Of a stretch of DNA of 64,000 bases, positions 48,165-61,011 are shown piece by piece. A program made the translations under genes and the position numbers. The notes below the pieces were generated by a model, which was not told the origin of the DNA, did no database searches, and saw only the letters and a list, made by a program, of their open reading frames with translations. Within the stretch, counting starts at the first letter, position 1. Each line of letters begins with the position of its first letter. Origin of the DNA: Homarus americanus (Eukaryota; Arthropoda; Malacostraca; Decapoda; Nephropidae); contig NW_024742338.1 in the NCBI RefSeq assembly GCF_018991925.1, forward strand, positions 2,828,495 to 2,892,494. The letters run 5' to 3'.

Positions 48165-48640
48165 AGAAGAGAAAGGGGAGAAAAGACTCAAAGAGAAGGG
48201 GAGATGAGGGGGAGAGGGGAGGAGAGGGGAGGGCAGGATATAGAGAAACTTAGAGAGAGAAGGAGGGAGAGAAATAACAGGGAAGGAAGGAGGGGGAGGA
48301 GGTGGGGAGGAGGGGAAGTATAAGAATGACCAGAGATGGGGGAGAAGGAGGGGAGGGGGGAGGAGGTGAAGGGGCAAAGCAAGGAGGGGAGGGGGAAGAT
48401 AAGGTGGAGAGGAGGAGAAGGGGAGCTTCAGGAGAGTAAGAGGAGGGGGAGGGAGAAGACAAGATGAGACGAGGAGGAGAAGGAGGATTAGGGGGAGGGG
48501 GAAGGAGGGGGAAGGAGGAGGAAGGAGGGGAAGGAACATCAAACGCTTCCAAGTTAAAGAGACATAAATGAGTTTTTAAATTTCTTTCTTTCTTTTTTCT
48601 TTTTTTCTTACTTTCTTTCTTTTTTCTTTTCACACACCAA
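48165..48640. repeat. Purine tract of about 375 bp and TTTC tract
   Basis: GGAGGGGAGG/AGGAGGAAGG to about 48535, then pyrimidine TTTCTTTC at 48583-48640. Confidence 0.9.
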
Positions 48641-48754
48641 GTTACATAAACATCATAATTACAATATACCCAGACTGACGAACGCACGGACGGACGGACA
48701 CGTTTTATGTATTACGAGGTTGTTAGTGAAACGTGATGGCATGTGTCCGTAGAG

Positions 48755-48793
<39 letters not shown>

Positions 48794-49055
48794 AATATCA
48801 CCACTACGAACGATCATTATCACCAGACATCTCTCTCCACACTCCATATACAACGCAGTCAATATTACCTACGCCAGACGCAGGTTCGCCAGGTGTTCTA
48901 ATGCTCACCCTGGCGGTAGGTTAGGTTAAGTGAGCGAGGGTCTACAGTACACAAAGCAGGTGATGTATGGAGGTTGGCTATTGGCCAGCTTTGAGAATCG
49001 ATAGCCAATAGGAGGTCAGCTTTTTACTCTTTGTTTACGCGTGAGGGCTAAATAT
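48641..49055. other. Unique sequence with GA microsatellite
   Basis: (GA)n at 48760-48790. The segment near 48967-49010 contains CTATTGGCCAGCTTTGAGAA and an inverted partner, CGATAGCCAATAGGAGG. No gene is seen. Confidence 0.5.
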
Positions 49056-49059
49056 AGTG

Positions 49060-50230
49060 TGATATATTAATGTAGGCCTAATATATCAATAAACATATCA
49101 ATATAGGCCTAATATATCAATAAACATATCAATATAGGCCTAATATATCAATAAACATATCAATATAGGCCTAATATATCAATAAACATATCAATATAGG
49201 CCTAATATATCAATAAACATATCAATATAGGCCTAATATATCAATAAACATATCAATATAGGCCTAATATATCACAAAACATATCAATATAGGCCTAATA
49301 TATCAATAAACATATCAATATAGGCTAATATATCAATAAACATATCAATATGGGCTAATATATCAATAAACATATCAATATAGGTCTAATATATCAATAA
49401 ACATATCAATATAGGCCTAATATATCAATAAACATATCCAATATAGGCCTAATATATCAATAAACATATCAATATAGGCCTAATATATCAATAAACATGT
49501 CAATATAGGCCTAATATATCAATAAACATATCAATATAGGCCTAATATATCATGAAACATATCAATAGGCCTAATATATCAATAAACATATCAATATAGG
49601 TCTAATATATCAATAAACATATCAATATAGGCCTAATATATCAATAAATATATCAATATAGGCCTAATATATCAATAAAACATATCAATATAGGCCTAAT
49701 ATATCAATAAACATATCAATATAGGCCTAATATATCAATAAACATATCAATATAAGCCTAATATATCAATAAACATATCAATATAGGCCTAATATATCAA
49801 TAAACATGTCAATATAGGCCTAATATATCAATAAACATATCAATATAGGCCTAATATATCAATAAACATATCAATATAGGCCTAATATATCAATAAACAT
49901 ATCAATATAGATCTAATATATCAATAAACATATCAATATAGGTATAATATATCAATAACATATCAATATAGGCCTAATATATCAATAAACATATCAATAT
50001 AGGCCTAATATATCAATAATATATCAATATAGGCAATATATCAACAAACATATCAATATAGGCTAAATATCAATAACATATCAATATAGGCCTAATATAT
50101 CAATAAACATATCAATATAGGCCTAATATATCAATAAACATATCAATATAGGCCTAATATATCAATAAACATATCAATATAGGCCTAATATATCAATAAC
50201 ATATCAATATAGGCCTAATATAAGAGAATA
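49060..50230. repeat. AT-rich 31-bp satellite-like array, about 37 copies
   Basis: The unit is 31 bp: ATATCAATAAACATATCAAT then ATAGGCCTAAT. The step is exactly 31 in most copies, with few substitutions and occasional one- to three-base losses near 50030-50080. AGGCCT is a palindrome present in nearly every copy. Homogeneity and length make it the most satellite-like array here. Confidence 0.96.
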
Positions 50231-50339
50231 TAGACCTAATTTATCCTATTATAAACAGTATATCATCAGAATATATCAATTTATATCATGCCAGTTGTGG
50301 GAGATAATATGTCATGATAGAAAATTATATTATAAAAGG

Positions 50340-50409
50340 TGGGTTAGGTTAGGTTAGGTTAGGTTACAGTGTTATATTGCAGTGATTCGTTTATATCAAT
50401 GGTGTGTTG

Positions 50410-50491
<82 letters not shown>

Positions 50492-50495
50492 TTTC
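50340..50495. repeat. TTAGG, GT and CTGT repeats
   Basis: (TTAGG)4-5 at 50342-50366, (GT)n at 50411-50462 and (CTGT)n at 50463-50490. Confidence 0.92.
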
Positions 50496-50711
50496 TTTTC
50501 ATTCTGTCTATCTGTCTCCAGTTTGACTCTCTCTTTATTAACTTGAGTCAATCATTAAGTAAGTAGATTGACTTACTATACCTTGAAATACCTGAGGTCG
50601 TGGACCTCGCGTGACTTACGACAATTCTACTTAATTCCTTTAAACTTTTACCACAAATAGAGAATTAAGGGATACTTATGTCGTTTGTAAGTATATTAAG
50701 TGATGTTTATA

Positions 50712-50738
50712 AGTGTGTGTGTGTGTGTGTGTGTTTAT

Positions 50739-50778
<40 letters not shown>
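50712..50778. repeat. GT microsatellite
   Basis: Two (GT)n blocks split by TTATAA. Confidence 0.95.
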
Positions 50779-50799
50779 TGATTAATCTCTTGATGTTTG

Positions 50800-52475
50800 T
50801 GGTGGGGTAGGGGTGTGGTGGTGTGGGTGTGGGTGTGGTGGTGTGGGTGTAGGGTGTGGTGGTGTGGGTGTAGGGTGTGGTGGTGTGAGTGTAGGGGTGT
50901 GGTGGTGTGGGTGTGGGGTGTGGTGGTGTGGGTGTGGGGTGTGGTGGTGTGGGTGTGGGGTGTGGTGTGGTGTGGGTGTGGGGTGTGGTTGTGTGGGTGT
51001 GGGGTGTGGTGGTGTGGGTGTGGGGTGTGGTGGTGTGGGGTGGGGTGTGGTGGTGTGGGTGTGGGGTGTGGTGGTGTGGGGTGGGGTGTGGTGTGGTGTG
51101 GGTGAAGGGTTGGTGTGGTGTGGGTGTGGGGTTGGTGGTGTGGGTGTGAGGGGTGTGGTGGTGTGGGTGTAGGGTGTGGTGGTGTGGGTGTGGGGTGTGG
51201 TGGTGTGGGTGTGGTGGTGTGGTGTAGGGTGTGGTGGTGTGGGTGTGGGGTGTGGTGGTGTGGGTGTGGGGTGGTGGTGTGGGTGGGGTGTGGTGGTGTG
51301 GGTGTGGGGTGGTGGTGTGGGTGGGGGTTGTGGTGTGGTGTGGGTGTGGGGTGTGGTGGTGTGGGTGTGGTGTGGTGGTGTGGGTGTGTAGGTGTGGTGG
51401 TGTGGGGGGTGGGGGTGTGGTGGTGTGGGTGTGGGGTGTGGTGGTGTGGGTGTGGGGTGTGGTGGTGTGGGTGTGAGGTGGTGGTGTGGGTGTGCGGTGT
51501 GGTGGTGTGGGGGTGGGGTGTGGTGGTGTGGGTGTGAGGGTGTGGTGGTGTGGGTGTAGGGTGTGGTGGTGTGGGTGTAGGGTGTGGTGGTGTGGGTGTG
51601 GGGTGTGGTGGTGTGGGTGCAGGGGTGTGGTGGTGTGGGTGGGGGTGTGGTGGTGTGGGTGTGCGGTGTGGTGGTGTGGGGTGGGGTGTGGTGGTGTGGG
51701 GTGGGGTGTGGTGGTGTGGTGGGGTGTGGTGGTGTGGGTGAGGAGTGGTGGTGTGGGGGATGGGGTGTGGTGGTGTGGGTGGGGGTGTGGTGGTGTGGGT
51801 GTAGGGGTGTGGTGGTTTGGGTGTAGGGTGTGGTGGTGTGGGTGTAGGGTGTGGTGGTGTGGGTGTAGGGGTGTGGTGGTGTGGGGTAGGGTGTGGTGGT
51901 GTGGGTGTAGGGGGTGTGGTGGTGTGGGGTGGGGTGTGGTGGTGTGGGGTGGGGTGTGGTGGTGTGGGTGTGGGGTGTGGTGTGGTGTGGGGTGGGGTGT
52001 GGTGGTGTGGGGTGTGGGGTGTGTGGTGGTGTGTGGGGGTTGGGGTGTGGTGGTGTGGGTGTAAGACGTGGTGGTGTGGTTGTAAGACGTGGTGGTGTGG
52101 GTGTAAGACGTGGTGTTGTGGGTGGGTGTGGTGGTGTGGGTGTAAGACGTGGTGGTGTGGGTGAAGGTGGTGGCGTGGGTGTAAGACGTGGTGTGTGGGT
52201 GTAAGACGTGGTGGTGTGGGTGTAAGACGTGGTGTTGTGGGTGTAGACGTGGTGGTGTGGGTGTAAGACGTGGTGGTGTGGGTGTAGGTGTGGTGGCGTG
52301 GGTGTAGAACGTGGTGGTGTGGGTGTAAGACGTGGTGGTGTGGGTGTAGACGTGGTGTTGTGGATGTAAGACTGGTGGTGTGGGTGTAAGACGTGGTGGT
52401 GTGGGTGTAAGACGTGGTGGTGTGGGTGTAAGACGTGGTGGTGTGGGTGTAAGACGTGGTGGCGTGGGAGGGGCG
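50800..52475. repeat. G/T-rich minisatellite of about 1.7 kb
   Basis: The core GTGTGGTGGTGTGGGTGTGG (18-21 bp) becomes GTGGTGTGGGTGTAAGAC after about 52050. Extreme strand bias (almost no C). Antisense frames give [10 protein letters not shown] repeats that are not proteins. Confidence 0.95.
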
Positions 52476-52725
52476 CGCGTGTCCACCATGCCCAGCTAGG
52501 CGCGCCTCGCTTTAAAGCTGTTGTGTTCCCCACAACCACCAGGCGTGTTTGGGGGGGAGTTACTTCCTTCTACTAGCTCTACTACTATCACTATTAATAC
52601 AAACTACTACTATTACTACTAGCACACTACTACTACTAGAACGGCAGAGTACCACCATTCTATCTCTCCTTCCTCAAATCCTGCATCCTCCCTCCTCCCC
52701 CTTCTGCAGTTGCACAGTGGCTGGG
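52476..52725. other. Unique segment with ACT repeats
   Basis: A GC-rich start (GGGCGCGCGTGTCC) and an imperfect (ACT)n at 52571-52640. No gene is seen. Confidence 0.5.
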
Positions 52726-52860
52726 TGGTGCAGTAGTCATAGCGGCAGCAGGACCACCAGGTTTCGCATCCCCCTCTCCCCTCCCCATCCTCCCCCTTCC
52801 CTTTCCCCCTGTCCCTAAGAGGATCCTCTTTAACTTTGGGCTAGTGAGAACATGACCCTT
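52725..52860 (+). mobile_element. Candidate tRNA-derived SINE fragment
   Basis: TGGCTGGGTGGTGCAGTAG resembles an A box region, and GGTTTCGCATCC about 35 nt later resembles a B box with an inserted base. A non-repetitive tail with CCTCTTTAACTTTGGGCTAG follows. No target-site duplication was found. The call is weak. Confidence 0.35.
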
Positions 52861-53039
52861 CCCCCCCTCCCTTCCTTCCTTCCCCTCCCTCACCCCTCCT
52901 CACCCCTCCCTCACCCCTCCCCTCCCCCCTTCTCTCCCTGTGTGTTGTTGTCATTGTTGTAGTGTTTGTTTGTTTATGTTGTGTACCTGTGTCAACTGTC
53001 TCCATCTACCCCTTCTCCTACTTACCTGGCTCATCTACC

Positions 53040-54245
53040 GACCCGTGGGGAGGGGGTGTGTGATGGGGAGGGTGTGTGATGGGGGAGGGGGTGTGTGGGG
53101 AGGGTGTGTGATGGGAAAGGGGTGTGGTGATGGGAGGGGTGTGGTGATGGGGAAGGGGTGTGGTGATGGGGGGGGGTGTGGTGATGGGGAGGGGTGGTGA
53201 TGGGGAAGGGGTGTGGTGATGGGAGGGTGTGGTGATGGGGAAGGGTGTGGTGATGGGGAGGGTTTGTGGGAGGGGGTGTGGTGATGGGGAAGGGTGTGTG
53301 GTGATGGGAGGTGTGGTGATGGGAAGGGGTGTGGTGATGGGGAGGGGTGTGGTGATGGGGGAGGGTGTGGTGATGGGGAGGGTGTGGTGATGGGGAAGGG
53401 GTGTGGTGATGGGGAGGGTGTGGTGATGCGGAGGGGGTGGTGATGGGGGAGGGTTTGGTGATGGGGAGGGGTGTGGTGATGGGGAGAGGGGTGTGGTGAT
53501 GCGGAGGGTGTGGTGATGGGGAGGGGGTGTGGTGATGCGGAGGGGGTGTGGTGATGGGGAAGGGGTGTGGTGATGGGGAGGGTGTGGTGATGAGGAGGAG
53601 TGTGGTGATGGGGAAGGGGTGTAGTGGGGAGGGTGTGGTGATGGGGAAGGGGTGTGTGGTGATGGGAGGGGGTGTGGTGATGGGGAGGGAGAGTGTGGTG
53701 ATGGGGAAGGGTGTGGTGGGGAGGGGGTGTGTGGTGATGGGGAGGGAGGTGTGGTGATGGGGAAGGGGTGTGGTGATGGGGAGGGTGTGGTGATGGGGAG
53801 AGAGAGTGTGGTGATGGGGAGGGGGTGGTGAGGGGTGTGGTGATGGGGAGGGTGTGGTGATGGGGAGGGGTGTGGTGATGGGGGAAGGGGTGTGGAGATG
53901 GGGAGGGTGTGGTGGAGGAGATGTGGTGATGGAGGGTGTGGTGATGGGGAGGAGAGTGTGGTGATGGGGAGGGAGTGTGGTGATGGGAAGGGTGTGGTGT
54001 GGGGAGGGTGTGGTGATGGGGAGGTGTGGTGATGGGGGAGGGTGTGGTGATGGGGAGGTGGTGTGGTGATGGGGGGTGTGGTGATGGGGAGGGGTGTGGT
54101 GATGGGAGGAGGTGTGGTGATGGGGGAGGGTGTGGTGATGGGGAGGGTGTGGTGATGGAGAGGGGTGTGGTGATGGGGAGGGTGTGGTGATGGGGAGGGT
54201 GTGGTGATGGGGAAGGGTGTGGTGATGGGGAGGTGTGGTGGGGAG
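53040..54245. repeat. 17-18-bp G-rich array GTGGTGATGGGGAGGG, about 1.2 kb
   Basis: About 65 copies of GTGTGGTGATGGGGAGGG with GGGGAAGG variants. Several G-runs per unit. Confidence 0.95.
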
Positions 54246-54349
54246 GAGGCATTGAGGTGTTATTTACCTGGCTATAAGGGAGGAGGGTCCCTTAGTCCTA
54301 TAGGGAACTCTCGCCCTCCTTTACATCAACCAGCCCTTTTGAATAGTGG

Positions 54350-54472
54350 AGCCCAGGAGGGGTGAGGGAGGTGAGGAGAGGGGTAGGGAGAGGGTGAGAG
54401 GGAGGGTAGGGAGGGTGGTGGGTGAAAGGAGGAGGGGCGGGGGAGGTTGTACTGGAGACAGTACCCCGCAGG

Positions 54473-54525
<53 letters not shown>
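54350..54525. repeat. Purine-rich segment and GT microsatellite
   Basis: GGGAGG-rich to 54445 and (GT)n at 54476-54524. Confidence 0.9.
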
Positions 54526-54564
54526 ATACTATCTCTTGAAGGCGTTCTCTATGCTGTCTCTCTC

Positions 54565-55275
54565 AACCTCCAGTAAGTGTCTCTCACCCTCTACTGTCTC
54601 TCACCGCTACTGTCTCTAACCTCTACTGTCTCTCACCCTCTACTGTCTCTCACCCTCTACTGTCTCTCACCCTCTACTGTCTCTTCTACTGTCTCTCACC
54701 CTCTACTGTCTCACCCTCTACTGTCTCTCACCCCTCTACTGTCTCACCCTCTACTGTCTCTCACTCTCTACTGTCTCTCACTCTCTACTGTCTCTCACCC
54801 TCTACTGTCTCTCACCTCTACTGTCTCTCACCTCTACTGTCTCTCACCCTCTACTGTCTCTCCCCCTCTGTCTCTCACCCTCTACTGTCTCTCCTCTCTA
54901 CTGTCTTTCATTCTCCTACTGTCTCACCCTCTACTGTCTCACCCTACTGTCTCTCCTCTCTACTGTCTCTAACCCTCTACTGTCTCTCACCTCTACTGTC
55001 TCCTAACCCTCTACTGTCTCTCACTCTCTACTGTCTCTCACCCTCTACTGTCTCTCACCCTCTGTCTCTAACCCTCTACTGTCTCTCACTCTCTACTGTC
55101 TCTCACCCTCTACTGTCTCTAACCCTCTACTGTCTCTCACTCCTACTGTCTCTCACCCTCTACTGTCTCTCACCCTCTACTGTCTCTCACTCTCTACTGT
55201 CTCTCACCCTCTACTGTCTCTCACTCTCTACTGTCTCTCACCCTCTACTGTCTCTCACCCTCTACTGTCTCTCAG
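54565..55275. repeat. 17-bp array CCCTCTACTGTCTCTCA
   Basis: About 42 copies with variants ACCTCTACTG and TCTCTACTG. Confidence 0.95.
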
Positions 55276-55422
55276 TTTCGGGGTAATTTGTGTGTCTTTG
55301 GCGAGATTGTGTTCACATGTAGAGACTGTGTACATGAGGGTTTCTGTACACATGTTGGGCTCTGTACACATGTAGGGTCTGTGTACCCATATATAAATAT
55401 GTACATGGATACTCAATGTAAA

Positions 55423-55424
<2 letters not shown>

Positions 55425-55516
<92 letters not shown>
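55425..55516. repeat. AC microsatellite, about 90 bp
   Basis: An uninterrupted (AC)n. Confidence 0.95.
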
Positions 55517-55519
<3 letters not shown>

Positions 55520-55564
55520 AGCGACTCTTAATCCAGGAAATTGACACCAAGTAACCGTTGCGGG

Positions 55565-55800
55565 AAGCTCGCTATTTTGGGGCTATTTTTAAGGGAGTCT
55601 ATTTTTGGGGGCTATTTTAAGGAGTCTATTTTGGGGCTATTTTAAGGTGTTTATTTGGGGCTATTTTAAGGAGGTTTGTTGGGGCTATTTTTAAGGGAGG
55701 TTTGTTGGGGCTATTTTTAAGGGAGGTTTGTTGGGGCTATTTTTAAGGGAGGTTTGTTGGGGCTATTTTTAAGGTGTCTATTTTTGGTGATGGGCCTAAG
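55565..55800. repeat. About 26-bp array GGGGCTATTTTTAAGG
   Basis: Units GGGGCTATTTTTAAGGGAGG then TTTGTT, about nine copies. Confidence 0.9.
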
Positions 55801-55949
55801 TATTTGGGTATGGGGTCTATTTTTTGGGGGAGGGCTGGGTCGGTTTCTTTTGGGAGGTGGGGAGGCTGAACTAAACCTGTGTTAATATACTTGCCATTGT
55901 CTGTTAACCTTAGTATTTATTCATATCAGTAAGAACAGGTGGAAAAGTA

Positions 55950-55961
55950 AGTCTGTCTGTC

Positions 55962-55998
<37 letters not shown>

Positions 55999-56690
55999 TT
56001 TGATTACATCCTGTCACCCCGAGCAACCTTACCACATTCAATATTTCAGGTTTACATAACATTAAACAGAAAACAAACAACGTTAAAATATCTCAGAAAA
56101 TGGGAATATTAATAATTTAGAATAATATGAATGACTCGATAACCAATGAATAATCTTGAAATAATCGAGAATTGAATTTATTATTTAATATTTGATTACT
56201 CGAGTGTAACCCGGGTCTAAGATCGATTACGCCACCGTGACGTCACCCCTAAATGTAAACACAGTTGGGTGCAGCGGAAGACACTGACCTGTTGTGACAT
56301 CATGAACCGTTCCTGCTATGATGTCATGACTCAAGCTAACATTTTATATACGTTAAATAGCTGTATGGATAGCTGTGGGAGGTAGACAGATAACTTAACT
56401 TTTATACGTGAAAGATAAATCTCTCTATTTACCTTTTCTATTTATATACTAGAAGACTTGAGAAATAAATAGCAATAAAAATAGTCTTTGGCAACCTTAA
56501 GATGGCAACACCGGCTACGTCATCACCTCTGAACCAGCCAATCAGAAAGTGGGCGCGGTTCCAACAATAGCCGACGCTTCATAAAATCAACCATTATTTA
56601 CCAATTGGAAATTTTCTTTTATGACTGCCGCCATGTTGGGTTTCCTTCCTCTTTTTTCTTATTTTGTTTCGTTCCTGGAGATTCCTTCTC
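55950..56690. other. CTGT repeat then AT-rich unique sequence
   Basis: (CTGT)n at 55952-55998. The rest is unique, with TGACGTCA at 56238 and an AACCAGCCAATCAG CCAAT motif near 56532. No gene is seen. Confidence 0.55.
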
Positions 56691-56720
56691 TCTCTCTCTC
56701 TCTCTCTCTTTCTCTGTGGT
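56690..56720. repeat. CT microsatellite
   Basis: (CT)n with one interruption. Confidence 0.9.
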
Positions 56721-56824
56721 GGAGGGGAGTGAAGGATGAGTCATGACGTCAAGAGATAGGAACCATAGATTTTTTTTAGAGACATCCATATTGAAAAAAA
56801 AGAGCCAATAGGAGTTAAGGGGAG

Positions 56825-57005
56825 ACTTATGACTTCATGTAAGAACTAATTGGAATCTATTGATGGGAGATGGCGTCATGCAAGAACCAATTGGGCTGTA
56901 TCGATGGGAGATGACGTCATGCAAGAACCAATAGGAGACTAGCAAGGGGGATGACGTCATACAAGAACCAATAAACGACTGTACGTGGGTGATGACGTAG
57001 TTGTT
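56825..57005. repeat. 41-bp array with CRE and CCAAT motifs
   Basis: About four copies of a 41-bp unit with GATGACGTCATGCAAGAACC then AATAGG/AATTGG. Perfect TGACGTCA starts at 56912 and 56952. Related CCAATAG-bearing segments continue to about 57225. Confidence 0.8.
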
Positions 57006-57409
57006 AATGAATTGAAGACAACCGTACGTCAGTGTGGTTGAAATACCCAATATACAGTATTCCTGGACCTGTGACCTCATGATCGATGAACCAATAGCGA
57101 AGAGCTGAATAATAGCGTTCGCCATTGAGCCAATAGCGAGCGTGAACAGGGTGATAACATCAAAAATGGCCAATAGATATACCGTGAATGCCTGATGACC
57201 TCATGATCGATGGGCCAATAGAAAGGCGGAAAATAATTGATGATGTAGACATGAAATATATAAACATGCAAGACGGAGAGAAGTGATTAGCTAACAAGTT
57301 GAATATTATAAGTTTGAAATATTGTTAAGACGAATCAAAACAAAGATTAATTAATATTTTTTTTCGAAAAGTGTGTTAGGATAGGTTAGGTCTCTTGTGT
57401 ACATGCCCT

Positions 57410-57494
57410 ATCTACCGTCTGTCTGTCTGTCTGTCTGTCTGTCTGCTTGTCTATCTATGTCTATCTTCTGTCTGTGGTTTTTCAGTTAGTCTCC

Positions 57495-57545
<51 letters not shown>

Positions 57546-57606
57546 AGTCAAAGTCGCTCCTATATTTTATTTTCACCAGAGATAGAAAATATGTCGACAC
57601 AACAAA

Positions 57607-57668
<62 letters not shown>

Positions 57669-57820
57669 GGGGAGGGGTGACGCCTGCTGCACTCACCAGG
57701 TCCCAGTGAGATAGGACCTAGCACGGGGTGGATATTCGGTGGTGACGTCAGATAATCAGGTAACGCATATATGGAGCTGGAATAAAAGAGAGAGAGAGAG
57801 AGAGAGTGTGTGTGTGTGTG
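57410..57820. repeat. CTGT, GT, CT and GA microsatellites
   Basis: (CTGT)n at 57417-57444, (GT)n at 57499-57544, (CT)n at 57608-57667 and GA then GT at 57788-57818, with TGACGTCA at 57743. Confidence 0.92.
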
Positions 57821-58084
57821 CACATATATAATTACCCACCATTACACAAACAACTGATGGTAAGGTAATTTAATGGCAGACTGAAGTAATCTGATTGGTG
57901 TGGATTTTCTCTGATTGGCTAGGACCTTACCTGATTGGTCAATAATCGACTTATACTGATAGATGGATTTTTTCACTGCTTCATTGATTATAGTTTTTTA
58001 AAATATTTAAGAGATGAATCTGGCAGCCGCATGACAGAGAGACACCCGGACGCTGACTGTAAAAATCAATACCGTTCACCCCGC

Positions 58085-59840
58085 CTTTATTACTATCTCT
58101 CTGTCTCTATCTCTTACTGTCTCTATCTCTTATTACTGTCTTTATCTCTTAGTCTCTATTCCTTTATTACTATCTCTGTCTCTATCTCTCTTTTACTGTC
58201 TTTATTCTTACTGCCTCTATCTCCCTTATTACTATCTCTGTCTCTATCTCTTATTACTGTCTTTATCTCTCTTACTGTCTCTATCTCCTTATTACTATCT
58301 CTCTCTATCTCTTTATTACTGTCTTTATCTCTTACTGTCTCTATCTCCCTTTATTATCTCTGTCTCATCTCTCTTACTGTCTCTCTATCTCCCTTTATTA
58401 CTATCTCTCTGTCTCTATCTCTCTTTATTACTGTCTTATCTCTTTACTGTCTCTCATCTCCCTTTATTACTATCTCTGTCTCTATCTCTCTTTATTACTG
58501 TCTTTATCTCTTACTGTCTCTCTATCTCCCTATTACTATCTCTGTCTCTATCTCTTTATTACTGTCTTTATCTCTTACTGTCTTCATCCTTTATTACTAT
58601 CTCTGTCTCTCTATCTCTCTTATTACTGTCTTTATCTCTCTTACTGTCTCTATCTCCTATACTATCTCTGTCTCTCATCTCTTATTACTGTCTTTATCTC
58701 TCCTTACTGTCTCTATCTCCTTTATTACTATCCCTGTCTCTATCTCTCTTACTGCCTCTCTATCTCCCTTTATTTTCATCTCTCTGTCTCTATCTCTCTT
58801 TATTACTGTCTTTATCTCTTTACTGTCTCTCTATCTCCCTTTATTACTATCTCTGTCTCTCTATCTCTCTTTATTACTGTCTTTATCTCTCTTACTGTCT
58901 CTCTCATCTCCCTTATTACTATCTCTGTCTCTCGATCTCTTTTATTACTGTCTTTATCTCTCTTACTGCTCTCATCTCCTTTATTACTATCTCTGTCTCT
59001 ATATCTCTTTATTACTTCTCTTATCTCTTACTGTCTCTATCTCCTTTATTACTATCTCTGTCTCTCTCTATCTCTTTATTACTGTCTTTATCTCTCTTAC
59101 TGTCTCTATCTCCCTTTATTACCATTCCTGTCTCTCTATCTCTCTTTATTACTGTCTTTATCTCTTACTGTCTCTCTCTATCTCCCTTTATTACTATCTC
59201 TGTCTCTATCTCTCTTTATTACTGTCTTTATCTCTCTTACTGTCTCTCTATCTCCCTTTATTACTATCTCTGTCTCTCTATCTCTCTTTATTACTGTCTA
59301 TCTCTCTTACTGTCTCTCATCTCCCTTTATTACTATCTCTCTGTCTCTATCTCTTTTATTACTGTCTTATCTCTCTACTGTCTCTATCTCCCTTTATTAC
59401 TATCTCTGTCTCTCATCTCTTTATTACTGTCTTTTATCTCTTACTGTCTCTTCATCTCCCTTTATTACTATCTCTGTCTTCATCTCTTATTACTGTCTTA
59501 TCTCTCTACTGTCTTCATCTCCCTTTATTACTATCTCTGTCTCTATCTCTCTTTATTACTGTCTTTATCTCTCTTACTGCTTTATCTCCTTTATTACTAT
59601 CTCTGTCTCTATCTCTCTTTATTACTGCTCTATCTCTTTACTGTCTCTCATCTCCCTTTATTACTATCTCTGTCTCCCCATCTCTCTCTTTATTACTGTC
59701 TTTATCTCTCTTACTGTCTCTCTCATCTCCCTTTATTACCATCTCTCTGTCTCTCTATCTCTTTATTACTGTCTTTATCTCTCTTACTGTCTCTCTCTCT
59801 CATCTCTTTATTATTGTCTCTGTCTCTCTATCTTTTTATC
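58085..59840. repeat. About 70-bp higher-order CT-rich array, about 1.75 kb
   Basis: Units combine TTTATTACTATCTCTGTCTC, TATCTCTCTTTATTACTG and TCTTTATCTCTTACTGTCTC, about 25 copies. A long hydrophobic Leu/Ser frame (57935-59962) runs through but is a repeat artefact. Confidence 0.93.
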
Positions 59841-59934
59841 CCCGTCTCTATTTCATCATCCCCTGCCCTCTATCTCCATCTTTATTACTGTCTCTCACCA
59901 TCCACACCAATCATCATCTTTACTCTCTATCGCT

Positions 59935-60269
59935 TTATTTTTTTTTAGTTTACTTATTTTAATCGTTTTATTTCTTATGATTTTTTTAGATGAATAATTT
60001 TATTTTATTTTTTTTACTTTTTTACTTTTATATTTGCTTATTTTTTTTATTGTGTTAATTTTTATTGATTTTTATCTTATTTATTTCATACGTAAATTCT
60101 TTTTAATATTATTATTTTTTGCAAGACTAGATAGATAGATAGATAGAAGGATAGACATAGATAGATAGATTATAGAGACAGACAGGTAAATACATCGTCT
60201 GATATTTTTAATAATAAAAACAACAACAACAACAACAACAACAACAAATAAATAATAATAAAATAAATA

Positions 60270-60319
<50 letters not shown>

Positions 60320-60465
60320 TAATAACATTAACAATAATAATAATAATAATAATAATAATATTAATAATAATAATAATAATAACAATAACAATAGTCACAA
60401 TAATAATAACAACAATAAACAGTAATAATAATAATAATAACAATAACAATAATATGCACTAATAC
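59935..60465. repeat. T-rich DNA, GATA and AAC/AAT microsatellites
   Basis: T-rich at 59938-60120, (GATA)n at 60130-60175, (AAC)n at 60220-60245 and (AAT)n with AAC interruptions to 60455. Confidence 0.92.
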
Positions 60466-60689
60466 CAGTATCCAGTAGTCATAACGCTGTATAATTACGT
60501 ATCATTCACCCACAATGACCACTAATTACAGACCAGCACAGGGTCATCAATACACTGCCCGCCTCAACTGTTATTGCAATCACATAAAAAAAAGGTTATT
60601 TATTTTCATTCAAAGAGATTTATTTATTTTTTGCAGTGTCATCATGACTTGCAGAATATAAACTGTGATGTTGAGTGGTGAAATAATGT

Positions 60690-60693
60690 AGTA

Positions 60694-60731
<38 letters not shown>

Positions 60732-60735
60732 AATA
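60690..60735. repeat. GAT trinucleotide array
   Basis: (GAT)n of about 35 bp. Confidence 0.9.
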
Positions 60736-60931
60736 ATATGATTCGCTATTCCCTTATGCCATTGACTATTGTGATTGGTTGGTGATTGAATCTTCTCCAA
60801 TCAAAACCACAGTAACACAACCAATCACGTAAAGACTTGGGTTTCTTGTATGATATGGTATTGGCTATTCACCTATTCCAAATCACCCAATCACGGCAGC
60901 GATTGTATGAGAGGTGAATTATATACTCAAA

Positions 60932-60935
<4 letters not shown>

Positions 60936-60993
<58 letters not shown>
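60936..60993. repeat. AC microsatellite
   Basis: An uninterrupted (AC)n. Confidence 0.95.
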
Positions 60994-60997
<4 letters not shown>

Positions 60998-61011
60998 CTG
61001 ATATCATTCGT

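Noticed and set aside
50735..52489. 584-585-codon His/Pro/Thr-rich open frames on the minus strand
   Set aside because: Antisense translation of a G/T-rich minisatellite. Overlapping frames have equal length, which is typical of low-complexity DNA.
57935..59962. 675-codon Leu/Ser-rich frame that could look like a membrane protein
   Set aside because: The peptide is a translation of the CT-rich 70-bp array. Hydrophobicity comes from CTC, CTT and TTA codons.
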